A DNA stretch of 64,000 nt, from assembly GCA_034440615.1 (NCBI GenBank), contig JAOTOM010003836.1, positions 103,501-167,500 of the forward strand, given 5' to 3'. This stretch comes from Ashinkailepas kermadecensis (lineage: Eukaryota; Arthropoda; Thecostraca; Neolepadidae). Both the position numbers and the translations under genes were made by a program. Position 1 is the first letter of the stretch; every line of letters starts with the position of its first letter. Under the pieces are notes generated by a model. It was not told the origin of the DNA. It worked only from the letters and a program-made list of their open reading frames with translations, and ran no database searches. Positions 1 through 10,905 of the stretch are shown piece after piece.

Positions 1-170
1 TAAAACACATGATTTAATATTAACTTGCCAAATCCGAAAATAGTAAATTGAGATAATAAAGGAGCAGGGCATCACTTTTTTTTAAGCTCATGAAAAATTC
101 AAACAAACACCAAAGAAACCAATATGGACAGTCAAAATACAGCATACAATGTTTGAACAATGACAATACA

Positions 171-216
171 TGTATATATATATATATATATATTTTTTTT
201 TATATATATATATATA
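171..216. repeat. (TA)n microsatellite
   Basis: Alternating TA with a short T-run in the middle. The rest of 1-940 is AT-rich, and I see no gene in it. Confidence 0.9.
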
Positions 217-237
217 ATATGGCAACTACAGGTAAAT

Positions 238-274
238 TTGGGCTTTAGGGCACATCAACTACACTGGTCATGTA
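238..274 (-). mobile_element. ultrashort LINE 3'-end insertion (37 bp)
   Basis: This 37-bp insert is flanked by the perfect 16-bp direct repeat GCAACTACAGGTAAAT at 222-237 and 275-290. Read on the minus strand it ends in GTGCCCTAAAGCCCAA. That resembles the 3' terminus of the I-type LINE at 40018-49446, which contains GCGCCCTAAAGCCCAAATAA. It is best explained as an extreme 5'-truncated reverse-transcription product. Similar inserts recur through the window. Confidence 0.75.
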
Positions 275-940
275 GCAACTACAGGTAAATGCCACTCATT
301 AGTCAAGCACATATTGATATTAGCACCTATGCACTCATTATTTCATGGGATGTCAGTGACAGAAATGAGATTGATGAACACCTGGGAATATGCTTAACAG
401 CATGATTCGGAGCATCCTGAAAAGCATGTTATTGAGGTGCAACATGCATACATCAGTATATCAAAAATGACATAATATACCTGTAAAACACCATAAGAAG
501 CACTATCCAATGTTGAAGGTGTAGTTTTGGACTGTTGACTGCATGACCACAGGATAGCAATAGGGATAAAAATGAAAGTACAGCTAGGTTTCATGTCATT
601 TTAGGTTAATTGCCCAGCAAAGCAGAATGTGCACAATTAAGTACCTATGCAAACCTTCTCATCTACAGGACATTTCAGATATATCAACAATGGAGCCTTA
701 GTACTGCAAACATCATGGCAAAATGAAAATGGAAGTACCCTGCATTCACAACTGAAACTTGGAGCACAGCGGAACAACTAAATCGATAGTCAAAGGAAGC
801 ATGTGAGTATATCCACTCATTTGATATACACATATCCTGGAAGCACGTATATCCACTCATGAGTCAATTTATACAGGGAATGGTCTCTTGTGTATATCAA
901 AACAAATCTGAGTGGGCAGGTACACAGTTTGGTTAACTTG

Positions 941-1760
941 TCATAAAGCCATAAAGTCATAAAGTATTAAGGCTTAATAAGAGCCACAGGGGCCTATCTG
1001 GGTTAAGCCTATCAAGAAAAGGTACTAGAATTGTACATACTCTCACCCCAATCAATCCCTTATCCCAAGTTCCTAGGAAGCTATATACCCCAGCCTATCT
1101 AGCACCACTCACTTGCTACCACATAACACCCTCAACAATCACAAGCTCCTCCCATCATACCCATCATGCCACCATAGACAATCTCATCAGCATCACATCT
1201 CGAAGGAAGGTGCCGAATGCACTGCTAGGCACACCCCACATGAATTCATAAAGCATTCAGACTTAATAAGAGACTCACTTGCTATTGCATAATACACTCA
1301 ACAATTACAAACTCCTCCCATCATACCCATTGTGCTACCATAGACAATCTCATCAGTATCACATCCCAAAGGAAGGTGCTGAATCCACTGCTAGGTACAC
1401 CCTATATAAAGTTATAAAGCATTTAGACTTAATAAGAGACTCACTTGCTATTGCATAACACACTCAACAATTACAAACTCTTCCCAACTCCCATCTCCTC
1501 CCTGTCGATCAACCCTCCCTGGAATACAAAAAAACAAGCCCCCTATTCTTATGATTGTCTATGCCATTTTTAAAGATGTTCAGTGTGTTGCTGCTGACAA
1601 TGGTTCCTGGCAGCTGGTTCCAGAGTTCTACCACCCTGTTGGTGAAGAAAGACTGTCTCAACCATTGACCTATATAATACTTGTATAGGTCAATGGTCTC
1701 AACCTTGCCCTGCTGTGATTAACTTTAATTTTGAATTGATGACCTTGAATTGCATCATTG
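941..1760 (-). mobile_element. 5'-truncated CR1-like LINE, 3' end only
   Basis: This copy matches 5047-5800 closely, so it is the same LINE family as the larger element at 5047-10140. Its 3' end lies at the low coordinate and consists of short TCATAAAG-type repeats, which is the CR1 style of ending in a short tandem repeat instead of poly-A. The 3' UTR contains about three tandem units of roughly 164 bp, starting near 1106, 1270 and 1435. Similarity stops near 1760, so only the last few ORF2 codons and the UTR survive. It is a dead-on-arrival copy. Confidence 0.85.
1664..1696. mobile_element. 33-bp near-palindromic insertion with 8-bp duplication
   Basis: Compared with the sister LINE copy near 5760, this copy has 33 extra bases that form a hairpin, with arms ATTGACCTATA and TATAGGTCAAT. 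The insert is flanked by TCTCAACC at 1656-1663 and 1697-1704. It is either a minimal DNA-transposon remnant or a templated snap-back event. Confidence 0.6.
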
Positions 1761-2210
1761 TTTTAAAAGGTGTATTTTTGTTTGTTGAATTTCTTCAGAA
1801 TATGATGTTTATGAAGGTGACTAAGATGAAGGAACCACTTATTTTCTGTGCAAATGTTTACTTTTCAGGTTATGAGCAAAACACTGCCATAAAGGGTCTT
1901 TGTTCAGCAACAGCATCATGAAAGAAATGTTTTTTTTATGGAACATGACATGACTAACTTTCCTTGCACTCATTTTCTCCGCAAATTGAAATGACTACTT
2001 TTCAGTTGGCATAGAAATACACAATCATAATCTTCACTCCACAAATATAGCCCGTTTCGTATAATTATCCATACCTGGTGTGTCACAAACGTAATAAAGA
2101 AGAAATTCAGCACTTCATGCACCCGATTCAATACTGATTGACATCGAAAATCGTCTGTTTCTGGCTTAATTCCATTTTTCTTCTCCAGCAAGACACGTTC
2201 GGAACAGGAT
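1761..2210. repeat. dispersed repeat remnants, no gene
   Basis: This stretch contains two degraded copies (about 1780-1890 and 1925-2015) of a motif family recognised by GATGTTTATGAA followed by CATTTTCT and CTTTTCAG. The family recurs at 4905-5046, 10757-10905, 10955-11065, 11730-11830 and 22374-22648. No reading frame of interest is present. Confidence 0.5.
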
Positions 2211-4455
2211 GGGTCTACTCAGTTGCCCAGGGTTGTTGCCGTGCCCATGCTCCGAAACTACTGAACCGAATTTCATCAAACCTTCACCAATCGATGCAAT
2301 GTCGTCGATTTCCGTGGGACTTTTGAATATGGTGACTCTCATCGATACGTAAAGCTATTATATTCCCCCTTAAACCTTGGAGCGGCCATTTTTAATCCAT
2401 TTTGAAAATGTTGCGGTGCCCATGCTCCTAAACGACTCAACTGAATTTCTTGAAACCTTCACCAATCGATGTAGCATAGTCGATTTACTTGGGACTTTAC
2501 AATATGGTGACCTTGACATTGACCTAAGGTCACAAAATAAGTACATCTTTATTGGCAATAATTGCGGTGCCCATGCTCCTAAACTACTTAACCAAATTTC
2601 ATGAAACCTTCACCAATCGACGTGGCATGGTCGATATACTTGGGACTTTTGAATATGGTGACCTTGGCTTTAGGTCAAGGTCACAAAAAAGCACAAAACC
2701 ATTTTTAAGACTTTTAACCACGCCCATACTCCGAAACTACTGAATATAATTTCATGAAACCTTCGCCAATCGACGTGACGTGATCGATATACGTAGAGCT
2801 TTGAATATGGTGACCTTGACTTTAGGTCAAGGTCACCAAAATACACAAAATCCTTTTTGAGGCTATTTGCCACGCATATACTCCGAAAGTACTGAACCGA
2901 ATTTGATGAAACTTTCACTAATCGACGTGGAACGGTCGATATACTCGAAGCGTTTAAATATGGTGACCTTGGCCTTAGGTCGAGGTCATCAAAAGTGCAT
3001 AAAACCCATTTTAAGGGTTATTGCGTCGCCCATGCTCCGAAAGTACGCAACCGAAATTCATGAAACCTTCATCAATCGACGTGACGTGGTCAATATACTT
3101 GGGACTTTTCAATATGGTGACCTGGGTCTTAGGTCAAGGTCATCAAAAGTGCATAAAACTCATTTTAAGGGTTGTTTCGCCGACCATGCTCCGAAAGTAC
3201 GCAACCGAACTTCATGAACCTAAGGCCAAGGTCACCATATTGAAAAGTCCCAAGTATATCGACAACGTCGTGTCGATTGGTGAAGGTTTCATGTAATTCG
3301 GTTGCGTACTTTCGGAGCATGGGCGGCGCAACAACCCTTAAAAAGAGTATTATGCACTTTCAATGACCTTGACCTAAGGCCAAGGTTACCATATTGAAAA
3401 GTTCCAAGTATATCGACAACGTCGCTTCGATTGGTGAAGGTTTCATGAAATTCGGTTGCGTATTTTCTAGCATGGGCGGCGCAACAACCATTAAAATGAG
3501 TTTTATGCACTTTTTATGACCTTGACCTAATGCCAAGGTCACCTTATTGAAATGTCCCAAGTGTATCGGCCACGTCACGTCGATTGGTGAAAGTTTAATG
3601 TAATTCGGTTGGGTACTTTCGGAGCATGGGCGGCGCAATAACCCTTAAAATGAGTTTTATGCACTTTTGATGACCTTGACCTGAGGCCAAGGTCACCATA
3701 TTTAAAAGTTTCGAGTATATCGACCATTCCACGTCGATTAGTGAATGTTTCATCAAATTCGGTTCAGTACTTTCGGAGTATATGCGTGGCAAATAGCCTC
3801 AAAAAGGATTTTGTGTATTTTGGTGACCTTGACCTAAAGTCAAGGTCACCGTATTAAAAGCCCGACATATATCGATCACGTTACGTCGATTGGCGGCAGT
3901 TTTATGAAATTATATTGGGTAGTTTCTGAGTATGGGCGTGGTTAATAGTCTTAAAAATTGTTTTGTGCTTTTTGTGACCTTGGCCTAAAGCCAAGGTCAC
4001 GATATTCAAAAGTCCACAGTATATCGGCCATGTCACGTCGATTGGTGAAGGTTTCATGAAATTCGGTTAAGTAGTTTAGGAGCATGGGTACCGCATTTAT
4101 TGCCAATAAAGATATACTTATTTTGTGACCTTAGGTCAATGTCAAGGTCACCATATTGTAAGGTCCCAAGTAAATCGACTATGCTGCATCGATTGGTGAT
4201 GGTTTCATGAAATTCAGTCTTGTCGTCTAGGAGCATGGGCACCGCAACATTTTCAAAATGGCTTCAAAATGGCCGCTCCAAGTTTAAGGGGTAATTTAAT
4301 AACTTTACGTATTGGTGAGAGTCACCATATTCAAACGTCCCACGGAAATCGAACCCATTGCATCGATTGGTGACGGTTTGATGAAATTCGGTTCAGTAGT
4401 TTCGGAGCATGGGCACGGCAACAACCCTGGGCAACAGAATAGACCGACCCAAGGT
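2211..4455. repeat. inverted array of about 150-bp tandem units
   Basis: The left arm (2211 to about 3217) holds about seven tandem units of roughly 150 bp. The right arm (about 3221-4455) holds about eight of the same units in reverse complement, so the block is one long imperfect hairpin centred near 3219. Each unit contains CATGCTCCGAAA, ATTTCATGAAACCTTCACC, AATATGGTGACCTTG and a self-complementary AAGGTCAAGGTCAC. Both outer ends share GTTGCCCAGGGTTGTTGCC or its complement. The many short ORFs inside are translations of the repeat. Confidence 0.9.
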
Positions 4456-4904
4456 TCCTCTGCGCAGAAGCACTAAGCTTGCAGGTACCTGGTAAGTATT
4501 TTAATATTTCTGGATACCTAGCGATTTGAAGTTTTTGGTCCCAACCTTGCACATTGTGTTGGTTTGTTGTTGCGTTCTCATGGCCTTTGCAGCAATATTT
4601 ACAATTTGAATTCCTAGGTAGGTAGGTGTCTTGGAACTGAGGGTGGTTGGCTTAATTTCCCTCCTGTAACGTTTGCTGAGTGATATTTATGTTGGATTTT
4701 GGCCATGTAAAGACACAAAATAGAATGCAGAAATAGGAACGGAATGAAACTAGGAACAACAATTACACTGAAATGAATTGGTAGTTAGGTAGGTACCTAC
4801 CTACCTATCTGGGTGCATATAATAAATATAAACAAATTGGAAAACAGCATAGCATGAGTATTTATGTAGGAGAAACCACTGAGCACAAATTGGAGCAGAT
4901 TCTG
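4456..4904. other. no gene recognised
   Basis: AT-rich sequence with a GGTAGGTAGGTAC and ACCTACCTACC inverted pair near 4617 and 4790. Nothing else is recognisable. Confidence 0.5.
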
Positions 4905-5046
4905 TAAATTTTTGATAAAGGGTGTTTTTGGAATATTGGGAATACTTTGTCAGAATATGATGTTTATGAACATGACTAAGAAGATGTGACCACTCATTTT
5001 CGGTGCTGATGCTTAGTTTTCACTTTGGATCATGACGTCACATTGG
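4905..5046. repeat. left arm of a widely spaced inverted repeat
   Basis: This segment is the reverse complement of 10757-10905, including TTTTTGATAAA, TGATGTTTATGAA and ATGACGTCA. The CR1-like LINE at 5047-10140 lies between the two arms. That suggests the LINE landed inside an older inverted-repeat element. Confidence 0.7.
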
Positions 5047-5547
5047 TATGGTCATAAAGTCATAAAGTATTAAGGCTTAATAAGAGCCACAGGGGCCTAT
5101 CTGGGTTAAGCCTATCTAGAAAAGGTACTAGAAATGTACATACTCTCACCCCAATCAATCCCTTATCCAAGTTCCTAGGAAGCTATATATCCCAGCCTAT
5201 CTAGCACCACTCACTTGCTACCGCATAGCACCCTCAACAATCACAAGCTCCTCCCATCATACCCATCGTGCCACCATAGACAATCTCATCAGCATCACAA
5301 CCCAAAGGAAGGTGCAGAATCCACTGCTAGGCACACCCCACAAATTCATAAAGTGTTCAGACTTAATAAGAGACTCACTTGCTATTGCATAATACACTCA
5401 ACAATTACAAACTCCTCCCATCATACCCATTGTGCTACCATAGACAATCTCATCAGTATCACATCCCGAAGGAATGTGCTGAATCCACTGCTAGGTACAC
5501 CCTATATAAAGTTCTAAAGCGTTTAGACTTAATAAGAGACTCGCTTG

Positions 5548-7679
5548 CTATTGCATAACACACTCAACAATTACAGACTCCTCCCAACTCCAAACTCCTC
5601 CCTGTCGATCAACCCTCCCTGGAATACAGAAAAACAAGCCCCTATTCTTATAATGATTGTCTATGCCGTTTTTGAAGATGTTCAGTGTGTTGCTACTGAC
5701 AATGGTTCCTGGCAGCTGGTTCCAGTGTTCTACTACCCTGTTGGTGAAGAAAGACTGTCTTAACCTTGTCCTGCTGTGATTAACTTTAATTTTGAATTGA
5801 TGACCTCTAATTGCATAATTTCTGTTCAATTCAAACATTTCCTTGAGATATCCCTCTTCCTGACCATGAACAAATTTAATAACCTCGATGAGATCTCCTC
5901 TCAGCCTTCTATATCTAAGTGAAAACATATTCAATTTCTTCAATCTTTCCTCATATGCCAGGTTGCCTATACCATTAACCATTTTTGTTGCCCTCTTTTG
6001 TACTCTCTCTAAAAGCCAACAATCTTTCTCATAACTAGGGGACCAAGCTTGTAAGGAGCCTTCATATGATGCCTACCTACATGCATGACATTGCACTTAT
6101 CAAAATTAAACTTCATTTGCCATTTTTGGACTACTTCATTAGCTCGTCTAAGTCTTTCTGTAGCAAAACCTGCTCATTGTGCCCTGTTATTGCCCTAAAG
6201 ATCTTCAAATCATCCGCAAATTTCAAAACCTTACTGCTTAGGCCACATTCAATGCTATTCACATATATAATGAACAATAGTGGCCCCAGTACCGACCCCT
6301 GGGGGACTCCACTAAGAACATTTTGCCATGATGACTTTGTACCATTTAGCATCACTCTCTGCTGTCTATCTGAAAGCCACAACTCTATCCATTTTAGGAT
6401 GCTACCTGCAATACCATGGACCTGAAGCTGCATCATTAACAGTTTATTGGGTACCTTGTCAAAGGCCTTACTAAAGTCAAGATATGCTACATCAACCTGA
6501 TTTCCCTGATCAAATTGTTCTGTAGCAAAATTCAAAAAGTCCAAGAGATTTGTGAGCAGGGTTAAAATAATGGGTTTTCGTTAGGTGTTAGATGTCGAAA
6601 CGAGCATAGTAGGATGTCGAAACTTGCCATGGAATTAGTGTAATGTAACATGCTTTTGCTGTCTTTCAGAATACAATTTGAATCAATGGTGTAAGTACTT
6701 ACGACTGGACCTATATCATTTGTGTTGAGATTCATAGTTTATGAAGAGCTATATTCAGGGTATGGAGAATAATAACTTTGCTATAAACTGGTATTGTATG
6801 CCATATCACATTATAGGCCATCCCTTTACCTGAAATTGCATTGCAAAATGTTTGTGTTTTGCCATTCCTTATCGAGGCATGCACATGCTATTCATAAACG
6901 AGATACTGTTAGAAAGAAGACATGAATACTTCACATCAAGGAGCAGGATGCCGATACTTCTTGGAGAAGGATGTCGATTGAGTGTTCAGAAAGTGGTATA
7001 TTCCACCCTATTTCATGAATAATTTATCACTGAGACACGATCACCCTTTTCTAAACCCATGTTGAGTATCTTGAATCAATCTGTTTCCTTCCAGAAAACT
7101 AACTATTCTATCCTTGATAATTGATTCGAGTACCTTGCAGACTAGAGATGTGAGGCTTACTGGCCTATAGTTTTCAACTTTCCCTCTTTCTCCTTTCTTG
7201 AAAATAGGAACTACATTTGCCCTTTTCCAATCTGTTGGAATTTCATTTTGTGAAACTGATCTACAAAATATTATACTAAGTGGAATTGCCACTTCCTTTT
7301 CAGCTTCCCGCAATACCCTAGTATAAATTCCATCAGGTCCTGCTGCCTTGTTTGGCTTTATTTTTCTGATATAATTGAAAACAATATCACTATCAATGAA
7401 ATCAACATTGTGTATCTGGTCACCTGTCACTGAACTGTGGTTCACAGTTGGCAGATTAGTCACATCCTCCACTGTAAACACTGATTTAAACTGCTTGCTC
7501 AGCTCCTCAACCATCTCACCATCCTCATTCAATATAGTCCCATTTACTTCCAGTGGACAAATTGTGCTTGAGACTTTACTTAGCTTGTAGAAACTAAAGA
7601 ACTTTTTACTGTCCCCATTACAGTTCCTAGCCAAATCCAATTCTTTTCCTTGCTTTGCTGCTCTGATTTCCTGCTTCAC
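5548..7679 (-). pseudogene. CR1-like ORF2, reverse transcriptase part
   Basis: The first block (7679-7041) carries NKAAGPDGI, WKRANVVPIFKKG and NYRPVSLTS. A hAT-type MITE then interrupts the frame. The second block (6544-6131) carries YLDFSKAFDKV, GVPQGSVLGP and the catalytic FADD motif in FADDLK. After a deletion the C-terminal part (5982-5548) contains RRLRGDLIEV and FFTNRVVEHWNQLP, typical of the extreme C-terminus of CR1-like ORF2. Next to the MITE, the Arg codon expected after FRKG is TGA. Confidence 0.9.
6557..7032 (+). mobile_element. hAT-type MITE, copy 1
   Basis: This 476-bp element begins CAGGGTTAAAATAATGG and ends AATTTATCACTG, giving imperfect terminal inverted repeats that start CAG. 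It has no coding capacity and interrupts the reverse transcriptase of the surrounding LINE. Unlike the other three copies it lacks an 8-bp target duplication; only AG is shared by both flanks. That suggests later deletion or exchange. Confidence 0.8.
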
Positions 7680-7740
7680 AGCATCTCTAGATTTTTTATA
7701 CGACCTTAGATTTACGATATTTGAAGCTTCCTTAAATACT

Positions 7741-8871
7741 CTAAATGCATCTTTCTTTATCCTTAATTGCTTTCATCACATCTGGTGTAAGCCATGCTGG
7801 CTTTCCTACCCTTCTTTTGCACCTTTGCTTTTGGGAGACATGTCTAATCTGAATTTCCCTGAAGTAAGATTTGAACTTTTCCCACATTTCACAGGCATTT
7901 AAATCAAAGAATTCTTCTTCCCATTTTATGGCACTTAAAGCCTCTCTCATGCAGTCAAAGTCTTCCCTGTTAAAATTTCGAATCTTTGCCAAATTATCCT
8001 TGATTGTCCCTGCTACCTGTGCCTTGAATCTCACTATGTTATGGTCACTTCTTCCCAGAGTTTCTCCTACATTCAAGTCTTGAACTAAATCACTTAAATC
8101 TGAGAAGACAAGGTCCAAGAATAAGCCCTGCCTGGTTGATTCCATTACAAACTGGTGTAAGAACAAGTCCTCTTCAAGGCATTTCCTAAACAGTTTACAT
8201 GATGGAGAGCCAACACCAAAATTTTCATATCTTTTTAGATTAAAGTCACCAAGAATAAGGCATTTCCTCTGAAAGTTTCTACTGATTTCCTCACAAATCA
8301 CCTTATCGAGCTCCAGTTGCTGAGAATGTGGCAAGGTTCCTGATCGATACAAAGCTCCTATCCTCAGTTTATTGCTGTTGCCTTTTCCCACAGCAACATC
8401 AAGCCAAATGGACTCCACAGACACATTTTTTACCCCATCTGCTACTTTTTGAGAACTGTATAAGATATTCACATAGAGCATTACACCACCCCCTTTCACT
8501 GCTCGACCTCAATTGCATGAAAACATATTGTATCCCTGGATCTCATAGTCCTGCAAGTTATCCCCAGAATATCCCTCACTGACCCATGCCTCAGTAATGC
8601 AAACAAAATCTGGTTTCTCCTCAGCAACATAACACTTGAACTCATCAAATTTGGATCGAATGCTCCGAGCATTAAGCATCATACACTTAACAAAAGTTCC
8701 ATGACCCTCTTTGGCTTTTTCATGTTGAGTAGCTCTATCATCTCTGGATGAGCTACCACTCTGCCCCCTTGATCTACTGCTACCCCTATTTGCTGACTGT
8801 GAGGTTCTATTGCATATGTTGTCACTATTGGCATATCCCTGAGATGGCAATGCCAATTCTTCCCTCCCCAC
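7741..8871 (-). pseudogene. CR1-like ORF2, endonuclease part
   Basis: The frame starts with a Ser/Arg-rich leader followed by the AP-endonuclease blocks LNARSIRSK, FVCITEAWV, GGGVMLYV, ALYRSG, ILGDFN and GRSDHNIV. The last contains the catalytic SDH. A frameshift near 8505 splits the domain into 8871-8509 and 8499-7741. A linker rich in basic residues follows, including RVGKPAWLTPDV, the usual spacer between endonuclease and reverse transcriptase in CR1/L2/Jockey-type elements. This protein nicks target DNA to prime reverse transcription. The copy is inactive. Confidence 0.88.
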
Positions 8872-8879
8872 CCCATTAT

Positions 8880-9814
8880 CTAGTTTCCCTGAAGGACATG
8901 TTCATATACTTTGCCTAACACTTGCACCCCCTTCTCAGAGAAGTGCACGCCATCCCTCTGATAGAGGTCAGATGAGCCATAAAACCTGCACCACTTGTCA
9001 ACAAAAGTCAAACCTAACTCATTGCAGAGCCTACCTACCCTGGCATTGGCTGCCAGTGCCCTAGAGCTCCACTCAGTGGAGACTCCAGCCCTAGGCAGAA
9101 TAGCTGTCACAATAACTCTGCTATTGCTTTGCTTCAGGGTGGCCAGAAGGGCCCTGTAGTCCTGCATCAGCTCCTCACTCCTAGCAGGACCTATGTTGTC
9201 CACTCCTACCTGCACTATAACTGTACTAAACTGGTTTTCACTGGTGGCCTGTGCGACCACTGGGACCAGGTCTCTAACCTTGGCACCAGGCCTGGTGATG
9301 CACCTCCTACCTCTCCGACCTTTATAGAATACCCTATATAAATGCTGCACACAAGAGCCTCCTACGAATAGCACTTTCTCCTTGCTGCTATCACTATCCT
9401 GGGGGCAGTCCTCCAATGCCTGGAACCTATTGGATGTTACTACTCCTGCCTGTTGAGCTGCTTCACTAGGTTGCTTCCCACTCCTACCACCTACCACCTG
9501 CCACTCATTGCCCCCTTGCTTAGGCTCACGCCTCCAAATCCTCCACCCCCTGACTTTAAACCACTGTCCCTCCTGTGAGCTACAACTAGAAATCTTCTGT
9601 TCACTAGGAACACTTCTCTCTTCAGATCTCCCTGCTACCTCCACAGCAGGGGAAGCTACAGTTGGTGGCCTGTGACCACCTGGGCATAGGATGCCCCTGC
9701 TACAGACTGCCCCTTACATGCTGCCCTTTCTGGCCTGCCCTGTGAAGCAAGGGAAGCTTTGAGCTTGGAAAGCTCTGCCTTAAGGGCCCTAACCTCATCC
9801 TCTAGTGCCTGCAT
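8880..9814 (-). pseudogene. CR1-like ORF1 (coiled coil plus SGNH esterase)
   Basis: Translation from the ATG at 9814 gives a leucine-heptad segment (LEDEVRALKAELSKLKASL) typical of an ORF1 coiled coil. A frameshift near 9670 separates it from the open frame at 9644-8880. That frame contains an SGNH-hydrolase fold signature: VLFVGGSCV in place of the usual GDS block, VQVGVDNIG at the GxND position, and YQRDGVHFSEKG near the C-terminus for the catalytic Asp/His block. In CR1-like elements this domain belongs to the RNA-binding ORF1 protein. The serine block reads GGS rather than GDS, so activity is doubtful. The stop is at 8880, just before ORF2. Confidence 0.8.
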
Positions 9815-10316
9815 CCTGGTAGTAACTATCCTAAAGGCTGCAGCTTATTCCTAGATTGAGATTGAAAAGTAACTTGCTGCAAAATGATTTACCAAATAAC
9901 AGAGCAGAGCGAAATAACCGACAAAGCTTAGGTGTATGCTAGTTCCTAACTATGCAGCACTTACAAGGTAATCACTGTGCAGAAAGTTGACTGTGGTTTT
10001 AAAGAAAGAAGAAATCACTCACTGAATAACTGCCAAAAATGAAATAAATAGCTGAAAATACTGATGCACTAGACAAAGACAGACAGAATGGACAAAATGG
10101 CGCTCGGCAGCGTCTCCAGGTGTAAATATTATAATCTGCTTGCTAAAAAAGAAACTTATGAGATAAAATTATGCAAATATATGCACAGAAGTAATTGCTA
10201 AATACCTATCCACAGTTAAGCCTAGTATACTGCCCGGTTCTGCAACGACTTATCTGGAAAGCAGGAGCTCCACACCGACGTGTTTGCACCTTGACACCTG
10301 GCGGCGAACCATGGTG

Positions 10317-10756
10317 TAATGACGTCATAGGTACGGCACTGAGGCTTTGACTGGCTAATGCTACAATTGGTTCACATACCTTAATGAGATGGTCAAAGTA
10401 GCTGAACCTAAACTAACCTAACCCAACCTAGCCTAACCTAGCCTAACCTAACTTGCTTACCTCTTGGTTTATCATAGCTATAATTTATATAATGTGCCAT
10501 GAGGTTAGGTTGACTGGCTAATGCTATAAATGGTTCACATACCTTAATGAGATGGTCGAAGCACCTTAACGTAACCTAACCTGACCCAACCTAACCTGAC
10601 CTACTTACCTCTTGGTTTATGATGGCTATAATTTATATAATGCACCATGAGGTTAGGTTAGGTTAGGCTACTTCGACCATCTTATTAAGGTATGTGAACC
10701 ATTTGCAGCATTAGCCAGTTGAAGCCTCAGTGCCATACCTATGTCATCACCATACC
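10317..10756. mobile_element. foldback (long inverted repeat) element with TTAGG runs
   Basis: The left arm begins ATGACGTCATAGGTACGG and runs through GACTGGCTAATGCTA to about 10400. The right arm (about 10668-10756) is its reverse complement, ending near CATACCTATGTCATCA. Between them an about 150-bp segment is duplicated (CTCTTGGTTTAT, TATAATTTATATAATG) and carries AACCTAACCT-type runs in both orientations. It has no coding capacity. Confidence 0.75.
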
Positions 10757-10905
10757 TATGTGACGTCATTGTTCAAATTGAAAAGTAAGCATCAGCACCA
10801 AAAATGAGTGGTTGTATCTTCTTAGTCACATTCATAAACATCATATTCTGAAAAACAATTCCAAAAATCCCAAAACACCTTTTATCAAAAATTTACCAAA
10901 GATTC
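10757..10905. repeat. right arm of the inverted repeat paired with 4905-5046
   Basis: Reverse complement of 4905-5046; see that entry. It starts CCATACCTATGTGACGTCA and ends near TTATCAAAAATTTACC. Confidence 0.7.

Larger units (their letters stand above)
5047..10140 (-). mobile_element. near full-length CR1-like LINE, degenerate
   Basis: Read from about 10140 down to 5047, the element has a 5' leader, an ORF1 with a coiled coil and an SGNH esterase-like domain, and an ORF2 with an AP endonuclease and a reverse transcriptase. The 3' UTR follows, with three roughly 164-bp tandem units, and the element ends in TTTATGAC-type octamers. Esterase-bearing ORF1 and octamer tails are known hallmarks of CR1-like elements. 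The copy carries frameshifts, stops, an internal deletion near 6000-6130 and a hAT-type MITE at 6557-7032. The 5' boundary is uncertain; a GC-rich stretch near 10095-10120 may mark it. Confidence 0.88.

Noticed and set aside
2138..4242. Many short ORFs with shared peptides such as APKLLNRIS
   Set aside because: Unit translations of the inverted 150-bp array. No consistent long frame exists.
10400..10680. Telomere or chromosome end
   Set aside because: TTAGG-type runs are short, mixed in orientation, and flanked on both sides by ordinary repeats.
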